DNA from: Heliopora coerulea
Taxonomy: Eukaryota > Cnidaria > Anthozoa > Scleralcyonacea > Helioporidae
NCBI GenBank assembly: GCA_030142905.1
Contig: JASJOG010000325.1
Location: 124,001 to 188,000, forward strand
Length of the DNA stretch: 64,000 nt
Direction of reading: 5' to 3'
In this document: in pieces, positions 34,133 through 46,455 of the stretch
Layout of the letters: each line of letters opens with the position of its first letter
Position numbering within the stretch: the stretch's first letter is position 1
Notes under the pieces: model-generated
What the model was told of the DNA's origin: nothing
What the model saw: only the letters and a program-made list of their open reading frames with translations
The model's database searches: none
Position numbers and translations under genes: made by a program

Positions 34133-36269
34133 TATGTAGAAAACTAACATGTTTGTCTGTAGGGTGGATTATAGTGGGATTAGCCCAGTTTGAATTACCT
34201 GCTATCGACCAATACTACCGAATAATCAAACCTGAGTATCTTCCGTCCTACTTATGTGTTTATTGTGTTAAAAGAATTGTTGTAATAAAACAGAAAAATT
34301 TTGTGTCCCTGATATTAGGCTATTTATCAATAACGATTTGTAGCCATCATATTTCATAACAACAGCAGCAATTTTTAGAAAAAACAAGGGGAGACTACGA
34401 TCAATTAACGGAACATTTTTGGCAGAAATTGTCATTTGGGATAGTTAGAAATTGCGTTTAACGAGATCAAGAACGGGGGACCATGCTTCCAGAACCCCCC
34501 TCGTAAAATGCCGATTTCGCGAGGTCCTTATGTTCGACAGTCTGATTACGTCATTTAAGGAATACTAAATTTTCGTATTTGAATACTGTGATTCAAACAC
34601 GCGGGATGTTGCGAGACTTGTAAAAGGCGTAAAAAAAATCATGAGTCGCTAGGCAAAAATTTTTAGCTTTTCGAAAATCCAGCAACATCCCAAGTGTTTG
34701 GATCACAGTATACAAACGCGGAAATTCACTTGGTATTTCTCTTATAAAATAACGGCAGGCTAAAAACAGTTAACTTTATGAACACATTAATGAAGCGGGC
34801 AATTGACACGAAAGTCAACCTCCAGTCAGATAAAAACTTTAGAAGATAGAACCCCAGGTCAAAAATCAGGGGGTTGCAAGGAATTCCCTGACGCAGGGGC
34901 TAAACCAGGGGAGCAGAACCAAGCCCTTTTGTAATTTTCTTATTTGAAGATCGGAAAGATCATATTAATTTTCCCAAGAACAATCACATCAACTGACGAG
35001 GAGCGGTTTACTTTTAGATTTGACACGAAGAAAGGAGTCTGTTATCTTTCCTTGGCTGAAAAAACAAGTGAGTGTTTTTGGCTATGTGAAAGTCAAGCAA
35101 CGTACCAAGTGTTTGGATCACAGTATCCGTGCACAGATAAACCATAAAGTACTTTTTTTACTTTTTTTCCTCTTATTTTTCTTTCAATAAGATAGACTTA
35201 ACGTGCCACACAAACTTCGGTACACCTTTAGGGAAAATTTTCCGAGAACGGATGCTTTGACCCAAACACGGGTATTCTATTGCAGCACCCATCTAGGATT
35301 CAATGCACAGCACAGGGACCCTCAAGCTATTTTCTATTTGTTAATTAGAAGGGACGGCCAGGTACAGGTGACAGGAGTTGTGGTTAGTGGAAAGATAAAA
35401 AGGTCACGACCTCGCAATGTTGTCGTAGGTGTAATAACTTGATTCAAGTAACACAGTCAAATTTAGATTTTCTTATTACAATTGAACGCCTTTGTTTTTC
35501 TTTAAGAATGTCTGGATGTATAACTGGGAAGCAATCTGGGGGATAAGATTGCTTTATTTTAACTCCGATGTAACCGCAAAAGTGAAAGAATTAGACGAGG
35601 GAGAATTTTGTCAAAGTTCACTCAAGTAAGGGTGTCAACATTCAACAAGACACGCGTTAACTGATCCTTTCCTCCACGTGTTTTACAGACTTTCGGCGCC
35701 CTTACTAGAGCGCACTTCGACATCACTTGATTTGACTACGAGACCCGCGTCCAAATCGAAGTCAACTTTAACGTGGTTCGCCGACAAACGAAACCATTAT
35801 GCGGCTCATGGAATACGGCTGGTTCGTTCAGATCATGAAGATTAAGATGGAGCGATAGTAATATGATTGACATGTATAATCATGTATTCATTTGAAGGTT
35901 TATTTTACATCAACCAAAGTTTCTAATCTCGCCAGACAATTAAAGCTTAATTGTCACAATTTTTTGCTTGGGTGAGATGTGCAGAATCGAACTTATTTTT
36001 GCATATTTTTGTTTTCGAATCTTGGTTTTTATCTCAGCCCAATTTAATCCAGGTTGAGTACCGTGACAAATTCGAAAGCCTTACTACGTGAGAGTTCCTC
36101 GTGCTTTATCTGAAATACGATTCTTTTAACGGTCGTGTTACGTTAGACTAAATACGCTTAGTTACACTCCAAAAATGTTTAACATTCATTCACTTTAGGT
36201 TAACCTTTAGAATTGCTTAGAGTTATATAATTTCAGATTTGGTAATGGGATCAAGACTGCAGTTCCTAA
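34133..36269. other. Non-coding stretch, no gene seen
   Basis: Short overlapping open frames only (the longest, at 35203..35442, has 79 codons and no recognisable domain). The visible structure is the inverted repeat 34583..34711 and its third copy near 35097..35126. The first ~230 bases may be the 3' UTR of the LINE fragment before it. Confidence 0.45.
34583..34711. repeat. 30-bp imperfect inverted repeat, possible MITE remnant
   Basis: 34583..34612 (ATACTGTGATTCAAACAC...) pairs with 34682..34711 with about three mismatches around a 69-base loop. A third copy in the right-arm orientation lies at 35097..35126 (...AAGTGTTTGGATCACAGTAT). This suggests a small foldback element present more than once. 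Confidence 0.6.
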
Positions 36270-36929
36270 TGTGATTGAGGGTTAATTACCTTATCAAACC
36301 AATTTACATGTGCACATTTGACTTGAGGCGAAAATGCGTACTTTTTACGAGTTGCCTTGGTTACACTGATAAAGAACGAGACAGTTGCTGCAAGGTCAAA
36401 ATAAAGAAAAATCTTGGCATGACAAAATTCCACCTTAGGTTTTTCAAGTTTTCCTTCAAGAAAATCGAAGTGGCAACTTTGAACCACCTTGTGAAGCCCT
36501 CTGCTCCCTTTGATAAAGATCGATTTATTTTCACGATAATTATGAAGTATCTTCGCCACAATTTTTTCCACTAATATCAATATTTTCTGGTTCATTAAGC
36601 TTATATATATATTTATAAAATAACACGCGTCCTGGAGACACGGTGGACGTCATTTTCATTTTGTATTAGAGTACAGAGACATGAATAACGTCACAAAAAC
36701 TCGAGAAAACCTTGGTTATTTTATAAAACAAATAGAAAATAACTTTTGTGTCTGTACTGAGATAGAAACATGAGTAGCGCCATCTCAACTTGCATTATTA
36801 GATAATGGCTAACCGGAAAGATTACCTGATAGAGCTAATGGCTACCCAGAAAGAATACTAGATAGAGCTTTTAGTCAAGGCGAAAAAGACAAACCAATTG
36901 GACCCGCCAAATCTCCAGTGTATTTAAAA

Positions 36930-37600
36930 CTTCCACGGATAGGACAAATTTCCGAAATTTTTGGACAATCGATCAAGTTAATCACTGAGCAAACATTTTT
37001 GTCGCTAGATTCGCTGGAATTTTTTGGACAAAAACTATCCTCCCACCCACTCACAAAGAGTCTATGCCTGCTTCTTCATAAAGCTGTGTTGTTTACGAAT
37101 TTAAATGCGAATATCGATCTTCCTATGTGGGTAGAACTAATCAGAGACTGGGAAGCCGTTCACATTAGCGTGCTAGATCGATCTGAGTTCGATCTAAGTC
37201 AAAATCGATCAGAGCGTGAACACTTGAATGAGAACTGAGATCGATCCAAACGAGTGTGAACGCCCTCACGAAGCGAACTGAGATCGATCTCAGATCGATC
37301 TCTGGTCCATCCAAGTTAGATCGATCTCAGTGTGAACGGCCCCTGGGTGATAGGATCAAACAACATGTTCCTAGCGTCATTAGAAATAAAACTCAGCCAT
37401 CAAGTCAACAAGCAGAACGACAATGCCGTTCCAGTCAATTCATCAGTTGTGATCCAGCTGTTGGCAAACACCTTCTGTCTAACAAGTATTGCGCCGAAAC
37501 CTACTCAGATGATAATTTTAGAATTCTTAACAAATGCCGTTCCGCCTTTCAAATGAAAGTGATCTAAGCTATTTACATAAAACTTAATGATCCGGATCTG
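36930..37600 (+). pseudogene. Penelope-like connector and GIY-YIG endonuclease, broken
   Basis: Read in shifting frames, the stretch matches the minus-strand copy at 50294..50884: GQISEIFGQSIKLITEQ, a cysteine-rich VVYEFKC-type segment whose GIY motif is frameshifted near 37085, then after the MITE at 37153..37342 a basic DRIKQHVPS-like helix and FISCD. At least two frameshifts plus the MITE make it non-functional. Its family was inferred from the better-preserved 50-kb copy. Confidence 0.65.
37153..37342. mobile_element. Small MITE rich in AGATCGATCT palindromes
   Basis: About 190 bp bounded by a CTGGG direct repeat (37148..37152 and 37343..37347). The ends read ...GCCGTTCACA and GTGTGAACGGC..., and the interior repeats GATCGATCT several times on both strands. 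It interrupts the PLE nuclease frame between the R-L-G and D-R-I-K residues. A relative sits at exactly the same place in the 50-kb copy. Confidence 0.65.
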
Positions 37601-37967
37601 TGCCGCCAAAAGGAATTTGTTTACCAACTCGCCCTATTTTCACTCTCCCACATACCGTTAGGTCGATGTCATCAGTTTTCTTGAGATTATATGGGCAGAT
37701 GATTTGTTTCTTTAGTTAGCAGACGTATAGCACTTGATAAGTGGTCTGCCGAAATGCATCGCGCTCTTTCTTAATTCATCAAGCCTACTATTCACGTAGT
37801 ATTTTACCTCTTTAAGTTTTATGCAGTTCTTTTAAGAACTAAACGATCCAACAGTATTTGGTAACTGTGTATACCTCTTTAGCGCGTATATTTTATTTTC
37901 ATTTTCTCTTACTTTATCATAAAATACCAATCACCATGGTATCAACGAATATGAAAACCGTGTTTAT

Positions 37968-37972
37968 ATATA

Positions 37973-38024
<52 letters not shown>

Positions 38025-38062
38025 CATATATATATATATATATGTATGTATGTATATATGTA
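37968..38062. repeat. TA / TACATA microsatellite
   Basis: Runs of TA and TACATA that mirror into TATGTA, so the tract can fold on itself. It follows directly on the PLE 3' end. An apparent 90-codon ORF through it is an artefact of the repeat. Confidence 0.85.
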
Positions 38063-38483
38063 TACCTTGTGAGCTCAGGTTCTTCGTCTTTAATATCTCG
38101 GAAACGGATTGCGACTACAGGAAAGACTGAAACTGGCAATCCTCTTCCTCATATCCAGCACCAGAAAACCAGAATATTGTCGGAATGAAACAAGTGATCA
38201 CCTAATGATTGTCGGATGGATTCCAAGATTAGCAAAGCTTTTTGAATAAAACGCGCTAAATATAAAATTTCAGGAAATCCAGATTTGGAATGTTTTGTGA
38301 TGCCCATGTTATGACGTCCAACATGCTTTCCACGTTTTGCTGACTCATTGCTAATCGGTAAATTCCCCTTAACACAACTAAGTTTTCACTCACAACTGGA
38401 ATCATCTGATTGAGGTAAGTGGTATATCTTGACCAAGTTCCCAAGACGAGTTGTATTTGCTTATGTGTACGGAAGCGTACACA
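38063..38483. other. Non-coding spacer
   Basis: About 420 bases between the microsatellite and the MITE, with no domain, splice pattern or repeat that I recognise. Confidence 0.45.
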
Positions 38484-38486
38484 TTA

Positions 38487-38811
38487 AGCCCTGGTTAAAC
38501 GCTTTTAACATTTCGTTCAACGCCTTTAAACATTGTTGAACTATGTTGAAAGATATTGAAATTAGCCATGGGTGACCAGAAGCAACATTATTATATTCAA
38601 CCATCGGCAATATCAATAGCAATGTTACGGGCGTTGAATACATGTTGAGCAAAACTTTGAACACGTGAAAATTTCTTTCAACGTCATACCATATCCTTCG
38701 AAGACGTTCAACATCATTAAACTTGGGTGTCCATACAAGCTTAAGATGTTATATGCAACAATGTTGAACAAAGTAGAATTAAATATTTAATGCGTTTGAC
38801 CATGCAGGGCT
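38487..38811. mobile_element. MITE with TTA duplication, PIF/Harbinger-like
   Basis: Imperfect terminal inverted repeats (AGCCCTGG..AAACGC at the left, GCGTTTG..CAGGGCT at the right) enclose 325 bases with no coding capacity. TTA lies on both sides (38484..38486 and 38812..38814), the three-base duplication typical of PIF/Harbinger elements. The interior repeats AACATTGTTGAAC-like words. Confidence 0.6.
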
Positions 38812-38814
38812 TTA

Positions 38815-41374
38815 AATTCACCATATCAAAGGCTCCATTTACCAGCATTCTTAAATATTCTACCCTCAGTCTACAGATGCCTATTAATCACGCATAAAAT
38901 ACCCCGGGAGTTAACATTCACGCTCAATCTATCAAAAATAAACCGAATAAACTCTTTCAATTCAACTAATATCATTCTTCTTTTGAAAGTAAGTTCCAAA
39001 TAATAAAGAACTCTGGTGAAATTAAAAAATGGAGAAAGTTCATACCTGTCCAATGAAACTGCTGCAGACTGCACAACTTCGCACGCGATAAGAAGTGTTA
39101 TATTAGAACTGAATGTGAGTATATTTTTTATGCTTTATCTAAAATATGGCAGGTCCTGTCAGCAGGAATCAAAAGGAGACACAAAGGCACTTCATATTGT
39201 TTGTTTAAGTTCTAATCTTGTCTTCTGTAGGCGACGACCACACCCAACAACTGAATTCAAGGGTCAGAGAATTTTACCATAACTGGAATGAACTGGCTAA
39301 AATTTGGACTGACGATTGCGTGCAACATTTCTATGATATATGAACCTACTCGAACCATGCTGAACGCTAAATCCCCGAACACACGTCCAGGCTGTCCTGG
39401 ACAAGAGACCTTGCTCAAAAAGATGCTCATACCAGCTTCTGAAAAAGGTGACTTGTCAAGGAAAACTTACCAACTTGTGTCGTACGCAAGAGTAAGTTAA
39501 ACTTGTCAACGAAAACGAGTGACTTAAAATTGACGTTGGTCTTTTAAGTTGTATTTATTTAAGTTTTAGTCAAAATAAATATACCTTACTAGCTGAAAGT
39601 GAAGTGGCTTGTTATGGCAATGATCCTCCGCGCGGCCGAAGAAAATATTTCTGGAACGAATAGTATTTAAGTCACAATGAAAACGCCATGGTCTATTTCT
39701 TTTTTGTGCAGTCAATGGCGCAACAACAGGGTGGAAAGGATGGGTGAAGTTCCTGGTGCCCCTTAGTATTTTGTGACGCCATTAACACCGTCATCATGTC
39801 ATGACGGCATGAATTTGCTCGAATAAAGTTTCAAAGCTTTTACAGTTTTCGGCAAGATCGAACTGTCACATTAAGGCAAAAGTTTGTCCCGCCGCCTCTT
39901 CAGTAATTGATCTAAGTATGAATGAGAGATGTACCAAAGAACGAGAATGAACGCAAGTGAGAATTTTCACTGGAAGTCTCCTGAACATTACCGATAAAAT
40001 TCTGTACATTAATTCGATTTCTTTTGTTCTAATGCTGCACTGAGTGGCTTATGTATTCCGCAAATAAGTAGTCAGTGCTAACATAACATTTTGAACTGAA
40101 TAATATTAGGCAATTCATGCGTCATTTTAAGAATAAGAGTGAATAGCAATCGCTTTTGCAGTAGCGGACTGGCCATATGGAGCACATATAGAGTATTCCC
40201 GGTGGGCCTGTCGATCTGAGGACCGCTGGGCCATTTTCATAACATTTTGCAACCTTCAGTTTTCTGAAAAATCTCCCCTCAGAATGCAGGATATAGCCTT
40301 TCTGAGACTCTAAATTTCAAAATTTTTCCGGGGAGAGCACTCCCCCAGACCCTTTTGAACGTACTTCTCCTTTTCCCAAAATATTGACGATGGGACGTTC
40401 ACACAACATTTCCCCATAAAAGTTTTGAGCCCAGTCCGCTCCTGCGCTTTTGTAATTTTTGAAAAAAAACACCAGAAGAGCTTTACTGGATTTTAAACAC
40501 GACTTTACCTAATACCTTCAAATTGCCACCCATATGTCTTCCGTATCGTTGGTATCGACCTGGATAGGGCAGGGACCACCAAGTAATCTATTACAAGGAT
40601 CTCCACTTGCCTAGTTGCGTCACTACTTTATAGTCACACATGTTTTTGCAAATAACCTACGCACTTTAGTCGAGATTCTTTAAAATATTAATCCTAATCA
40701 CACTCTGGAGATGTTTTATTATAATGACACAGGTGATTATCTAAAATCCCGCGTGATAATTGACTAGAAATATACGTCATCAATCTCAATGATCACCTAA
40801 TGGTGAATATAAAAGTAAAGACTCAGAAACAAGACAGCGGGTGGCTTTCAAAATATTACCGAGGAGACTTTCTTTCAAATAATCACCTGTGTAATTATAC
40901 TAAAACAATTATTCGCCTGTGGCTCAGTGAATATTATTGAATAATTTCCTCGACTTCGTCTCGGGGATCGTTCAACAACACTCATTTCGCTTTCGGTGAA
41001 TGATTGTTAAAAAAGCTGCACAAGGAAAAGTCAGTAAATTAAATATTTCTGTGCAAATTTACTCCACATGTTTCATTCACTATGGCACTTTTGAAAAGTA
41101 GTTGCTGCACACTCGATTACGGTTCCCGTCTGGTCTATCGACTGCTTCGATATGTTCGTTTTTGTTGATGTCGTAAACAACCGACCAATCAACTTCTATC
41201 ATTCTATTGCTCGAACACACTGATGCACAGACGTTATGTTCTGGCATGGTTTTGAAAATGAAATTTGTTCGTAAAACTATCATTATTAACGTATGAAACT
41301 ATCACTATGTGTATAACTCTATATGTATATACAACTCTATATGTAACATATAACCGTGTGATCCAACATTAAAT
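38815..41374. other. Non-coding stretch with one doubtful exon
   Basis: No transposon protein seen. Between an acceptor-like CTTCTGTAG (ending about 39231) and a strong donor-like GTAAGT (near 39491) there are two short open frames in different phases (39232..39342, and 39288..39500 with an EPTRTMLNAK stretch). Because neither frame spans the interval, I do not call a gene. Around 40160..40440 the sequence resembles a dispersed repeat (words such as GTAGCGGACTGGCC). Confidence 0.4.
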
Positions 41375-41399
41375 CCAGAATACAGCTCCATAGATTATG

Positions 41400-42195
41400 A
41401 AACAAACCCGGATAACCCGTTATCACACTCGAGCAAAGGTATTTATCCAAAATTAAAAGGGTTAAAAATTGGGTATTTAAATATTTCAAGCTTAGTTAAA
41501 CACATTGAGGAGCTAAGGGTTTTTATCTGTAGCCAACCCTTTGATATTATATGTATAAACGAAACGAGATTAGACTGTTCTATTCACAATAACGAGATTG
41601 GCATCACTGGTTATGATTTAGTAAGAAAAGACAGAAATCGAAATGGAGGTGGTGTTGCGATATATCTGCGCAATATCATTCCGTTTATGGAACGAAGTGA
41701 TTTAATACCCGAAAATGTTGGAGCGATTTGCCTTGAAATTAAAAAGCCAAAAAGTAAACCGGTATTGGTTTCCACATGGTATCGCCCACCAGACTCAAAT
41801 ATTGAATTACGTAATCGTTTTGAAAATTTCATTAAGGAAATCGATAAAGAGGACAAATAATCATAACAGGTGATTTCAACATTGACCTGTTAAAGGTAGT
41901 TAGCAATAATCCTAACGCTAAAAAATTGAGAGATCTAATGGACATATATCAACTACAACAACGTACTGAAAAGCCAACTAGGATAACTTGCTCATCAAAA
42001 ACATTAATTGATCTTATCCTCACAAAAATAGATGATCCTAAGACAACTGATTCTGGAGTCATGGACTTGGGGATAAGTGATCATAGTCTTATATATATTT
42101 GTAAGAAAATAGGTTTACCTTGGGACAAACCCAAATTAATAGAGACTAGACAGTTTAAGCATTTCAATGCGGTCGAATTCCAAAACAATCTCTGA
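41400..42195 (+). pseudogene. LINE ORF2 endonuclease, one frameshift
   Basis: Open from about 41400 to 41858 without a usable early ATG (IGYLNISSL, CINETRLD, GGGVAIYL, then STWYRPPDS). A one-base deletion near 41858 shifts to the next frame, where ITGDFNID and DLGISDHSLIY follow. A TGA at 42193..42195 ends the piece. The endonuclease motifs, including GDFN and SDH, are better preserved than in the 29-kb copy. Confidence 0.82.
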
Positions 42196-42216
42196 GAAAT
42201 GTTTAGTAATTTTAAT

Positions 42217-44250
42217 CACTACATAAACCCCAATACAGCATAGCATGAATGGAAAGAAATTTTCCTCCAAACTGCTGATTATCATGCACCCTTGCGAATT
42301 AGAAGAGTTAAAAGTGAATATAAGCCATGGGTAACAAATGAAATAAAAACCATGAGTTACCGTAGAGATTATCTTAAAAAGAAGGCAGTAAGTTTAAATT
42401 CTCCTGCATACCATGAGGCATATAAACAATGTAGAAATAAAGTTAACCGTCTTATCAAGGATGTCAAATCAAACTATTATAAAACAAATTTAGAAAATAG
42501 CACAAACAGTAAAGATAGCTGGAAAACAATAAATGAGCTACTAAATAGGAAATCTAAGATCACTACGATAAAAGAAATAATAATTAACGACAAGAAAGTG
42601 ACAGGGGATAAGAACATGGCCAATGAATTTAACAATTTCTTTTGTAAAATTGGACCAGAACTTGCTAAAATAATTCCACTAAATGATTTCGATCCATTGT
42701 CGTACGTGACTCCTGGAACTAATGTCTTTGCAGTTAGAAACATTACAAGGGAGGAACTGACCAGTATATTGAAGAAGATGAAAGCACGTAAAGCGTCAGG
42801 TTTTGATAGAATTTCTTGCAGATTACTTAAGGCAGCAGGGAACACTATTGTTGAATCACTAGTATATACTTTCAATCTAATTCTGAGCATTGGCATTTTT
42901 CCAGAAGATATGAAACTTGCCAAAATTACGCCAATTTATAAATCAGGAGATAAAACTGATTGCGGAAACTATAGGCCGATTTCAGTAATATCAGCTTTGG
43001 CAAAAATATTAGAGAAAATTATTTATAATCAACTATTTAAATTCCTAAACGATAGTGAAATTATTTCAAGTCAGCAATCTGGCTTTCGTTCTCTTCATTC
43101 AACTGAAACTACACTTCTGCAATCAGTAAATCAATGTCTTGTTAATATGGATAACGGTTTAATTAATGGCTTCCTTTTTTTAGACCTTAAAAAAGCTTTT
43201 GATACCGTAGACCATAATATCCTTCTCTCTAAGTTAGAATGCTATGGAATCAGGGGAAAGGCTCTTCATCTATTTCAATCTTATCTTCATGACAGAAGAC
43301 AAATATGTAAACTTAATCAAATATCGTCGGAAGTTGAATATATTACATGTGGTGTACCCCAGGGATCCAATCTAAATCCGTTACTTTTTCTGCAATATAT
43401 AAATGATCTTCCAAACTGTCTCAAGAAAACAGAATCTTCTATGTTTGCGGACGACACCAACTTATTCTGTGGAGGGGGGGGGAGTCGTCCACAGACATTG
43501 AAAATAAAATTAGCACTGATTTGACCAATGTCCATAACTGGCTTATCGCCAACAAACTCACCCTGAATAAAGAGAAAACTGAGTACATGTTAATTGGTTC
43601 TAGACAGAGACTAAATAAATCTGTTGGAAATATTAATATATCTATTGGTAACCACACCATAAAACACGTGCCAAATAAGAAAGTACTGGGAGTATCTATT
43701 GACGAGCAATTAAAATGGAAGGAACACAATGAAGCACAATGCAATAAAATTTCGAAATCAATTGCCCTGTTGAGAAGAGCAAAACAATTTGTAGCACAAG
43801 ATGCACTCTTAAGCATGTACAATTCGTTTGTTCTGCCACATTGCACGTACTGCTCAAATATATGGAATGATGGCAGTCGTTCACAAATTGATAAATTTAT
43901 AAGTTACACAAACGAGCTGCTCGAGTGATAACGGGTTTAAATTATGAGTTTAGAGCAACTGAAATTTTTGAAAAGCTAGGATGGAAACCGATAGAATCCA
44001 CTCTTAAGAGACGGGAACATATAATGACATTTAAGGCTCTACGTGACTTAACACCAAAATACTTATATGACTTATTTGTCGATTGTCATAGCGACATATA
44101 TCAATTAAGAAGCAACGATCTAAAACTTTATTTAAACAAGCCAAAAACAAACGTTTTCTGAAAAAGAGCTTCAACCGAAATTGTTGATGGGTATGATCAG
44201 CTTTCTATTTGTTCATTTAAAACTTTAATTAAACATTATTACATTGACTT
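42217..44250 (+). pseudogene. LINE ORF2 reverse transcriptase, broken at a poly-G tract
   Basis: 42292..43524 is open and shows the linker, RT block 1 (ARKASGFDRISCRLL), YRPISVISA, FLDLKKAFDTVDHN, VPQGSNLNPLLF and FADDTNLF. Immediately after the active site a run of nine G at about 43472..43481 shifts the frame; the correct frame resumes at 43521..43928 (WLIANKLTLNKEKTEYMLIG, KVLGVSID) and again at 43925..44161 after a second shift. The C-terminal tail continues to about 44250. A homopolymer error in the assembly could explain the first shift; the others look real. Confidence 0.86.
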
Positions 44251-44483
44251 GATGAGACCATAATACCCATCAACATTAATTTTGGCTGGCAAATAAACAT
44301 TTTTAACATTTTTAACCTTTTAATTGTAAATAATATAGTTAGAAGTAATTTAGTTGTTAACATTTTAGTTGTATTGTATATATATTTGTGCATGTAAACG
44401 GCCCCTTGAAAATCAGCATTTAATATACATAAATAGGCTAGGGCGCTGAAGGGCTACCGTTTTCAAATAAGTTTAAATAAATA

Positions 44484-46455
44484 CAGTCGAACCTTCATTA
44501 AGCGTTCACCTTCGGGGAATGACAATGTGGCCGCTTAATAGAGGGATGCCAAGAGTCGAACATGGGTGTGTCGCAAGTCGGTAATTTTAATCAATTTACC
44601 AGTCATTAACAAGTACAGACAGTAGCTTTTGATAAAAAAAAACTAACAACAAATCATTTGTAAGTTGAGAAACCACATGAAACAAAAATCAACGTTCGTT
44701 TCATGCGTAATTATATCGTCAGCTAGGCTGGCTTAAAATAGTCTCCAATCTGCATTTGTCGTCGCTGTGCATTGAGTTTTTAAGTGCAAAGCAAGTCGTT
44801 CGTCCTCGAAATGGACGACGGAAGTTCCTCGTACCCGTGATACAACGCAAATCTGAGCAGTTTCTCTGCATGTCCAATAGCCTCCGTCAAAGACTTGATT
44901 TTGGATTCTTTAAAATCCTGACCAAATTCATCATCGCTTACTGAGAGCGCCATGGGTGAATCTTCACGGTTTTCTTCCAATAATTCATTGTGACCTATTT
45001 CCCTCCAGTTCAGGTCAGAACTATCAATGTATCAATCACGAATTTCAAGATCATTTTCAACTAAGATCTAATCTTCTGTACTACATGATTCGTGGATTCC
45101 ACTCACCAATTACTGCAGATCTTGCAATTCTTCCCCTTCAAATGGGTCATCCTCTACAGTTAATTCGTCTGGACACAATTCAGCCTTTTTGACGCATTTT
45201 TGGATTGTATCATAGGATATTTCGTCCCACGCTTGTCTTCCCCATTGGATTGACATCAGCAAATTGACAGAATTTACAATATCACTCGTACTGTTCGATC
45301 CGTTGATTTGACCACAGACATATCGAAGTAATCCTTTTTTGTTTTTCATCTTCCAATTAGAAATGGTACCAGCATCAAGTGATTGAGTCTTGGAAGTCGT
45401 ATTTTTTGGCAAAAATACTATTTCTATATTCGAAAAGCTGTCATTCAAGTATTCCGCCTGACAAGGGGTATTATCGATGAACAACAAAATGCACCTGTTA
45501 CTTCGTTTTAATCGTTGATTGAGTTTCGTCAAAACTTCCTTCATGACGCCAGCATTCATCCATAATTTGTTGTTTGAAAAGTAGCTGCACTTACACTGAC
45601 GTTTTTTGTCTTTCAAATTCTTAAAGCACCCCGGCTTTTCAGATTTTCCAATTACAATAGGACCTTCCTTTCCCCCAGCGGCGTTAACAAAAAATGCCCA
45701 TGTATTACGCTGCTTAGTTTTTTGTCACCACTACATCTTTTCCCTCTTTCACCGAGGCTCTTTTCGGGAAGACCGTGCCAAAAGCACCCAGTTTCGTCCA
45801 TGTTCCAAATGTCTTCTTTCTTCCATCTTCTGGTAAATTCTCGAGCCTTCTCAGTCCAACTTTCAACTGTCTCTGGTCTAACACCTTTTTCTTCTCCTGT
45901 AACTATCATACTGCATACTTTATGCTGTTTTTTGAATTTTTCCAGCCAGCCATTTGATGCAGTAAAACCTTTGATTTGCAATCTTTCTGTGATTATTGGG
46001 GCCTCTTCTTGAAGCATTGGTTCTGATATTGGTATGTTCGACTTTCTACACATATTGCACCATTCCCACACTGCTTCCTTTACATCGGTGTACCTGTAAT
46101 TGGCAGTGCGTCGTCGCTTTTGCTGACTTCTTTCATCACTGCTTTTGTGCAAAGCAAGAATGGAAGCATTGTTTTTCAATACGGTTTGGATCTGCGTCCT
46201 TCCTGTTTTGAAATGTTCAGCAATCTTTCTGGCTCCCAGGTTGTGGTGTTGCTCAGCATAGTTGATAACGGCAACTTTTCCAGACAAATCTAGGCAATTA
46301 CGCTTGGTCTTTAAGTCTGAACCATGACTGGCACTGTACGAATCGTTCTTTTGTTTGCTTTTGATGCCTTTATTTTCTTCAGGAGTAATATTCATGGATT
46401 CATCATGTGCATTTTTTTTAGCAAATACGGTATTAATAATAAAAGAATAAAACAT
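44484..46455 (-). mobile_element. Tigger/pogo DNA transposon, right end not found
   Basis: A terminal repeat starts at 44484 with CAGTCGAACCTTCATTAAGC and contains GTGGCCGCTTAATAGAGG, the pattern of Tigger ends. It is preceded by TA (44482..44483). The transposase is on the minus strand up to 46455. No matching inverted end is visible to the right of the transposase up to about 47600, so that end is lost or diverged. Confidence 0.75.
44780..46455 (-). pseudogene. Tigger/pogo transposase (CENP-B-like, DDE), frameshifted
   Basis: The N-terminal piece (46455..45652) has a helix-turn-helix segment (LDLSGKVAVINYAEQHHNLGA, IAEHFKTGRTQIQTVL), then the second CENP-B-type HTH (EAVWEWCNMCRKSNIPISE ... 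GWLEKFKKQHKV), and the first catalytic aspartate in WNMDETGCFW. A frameshift between 45652 and 45616 leads to the next piece (45616..45110): LLFIDNTPCQ with the second aspartate, and SLDAGTISNWK with the third. The family norm is D-N-C at the second site and L-D-Q-G at the third, so D-N-T and L-D-A-G are off-consensus. A last piece at 44980..44780 (SLTEAIGHAEKLLRFAL) is the C-terminal helix, in yet another frame. Cut-and-paste transposition at TA is the known role; this copy is dead. Confidence 0.86.

Larger units (their letters stand above)
36270..37966. mobile_element. Composite Penelope-like remnant (junction shared with the 50-kb copy)
   Basis: 36270..36600 is, on the minus strand, the PLE 5' segment that at 51.25..51.62 kb precedes a plus-strand RT. 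36620..37966 is a plus-strand 3' half with a broken GIY-YIG nuclease and the 3' UTR seen in the palindrome at 30640..31620. The two parts meet head to head around 36600..36640, with the same join in mirror image at about 51170..51250. No target duplication was identified. Confidence 0.75.
41375..44483 (+). mobile_element. CR1-type LINE, second copy of the esterase-bearing family, 5'-truncated
   Basis: Begins in the ORF2 endonuclease region and ends with the 3' signature CGGCCCCTTGAAAATCAGC ... GAAGGGCTACCGTTTT shared with the element ending at 33.6 kb. There is no ORF1. The protein pieces are clearly paralogous to those at 29179..33379. It has neither the MITE nor the PLE palindrome, so it gives an empty-site reference for both insertions. 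The Tigger element starts right at its 3' end. Confidence 0.85.

Noticed and set aside
37858..38139. ORFs of 65-90 codons across the TA/TACATA tract
   Set aside because: The peptide is an IYIYIH repeat forced by the microsatellite.
39231..39500. A host exon between an acceptor-like and a GTAAGT donor-like site
   Set aside because: No single frame is open across the interval and no domain is visible.
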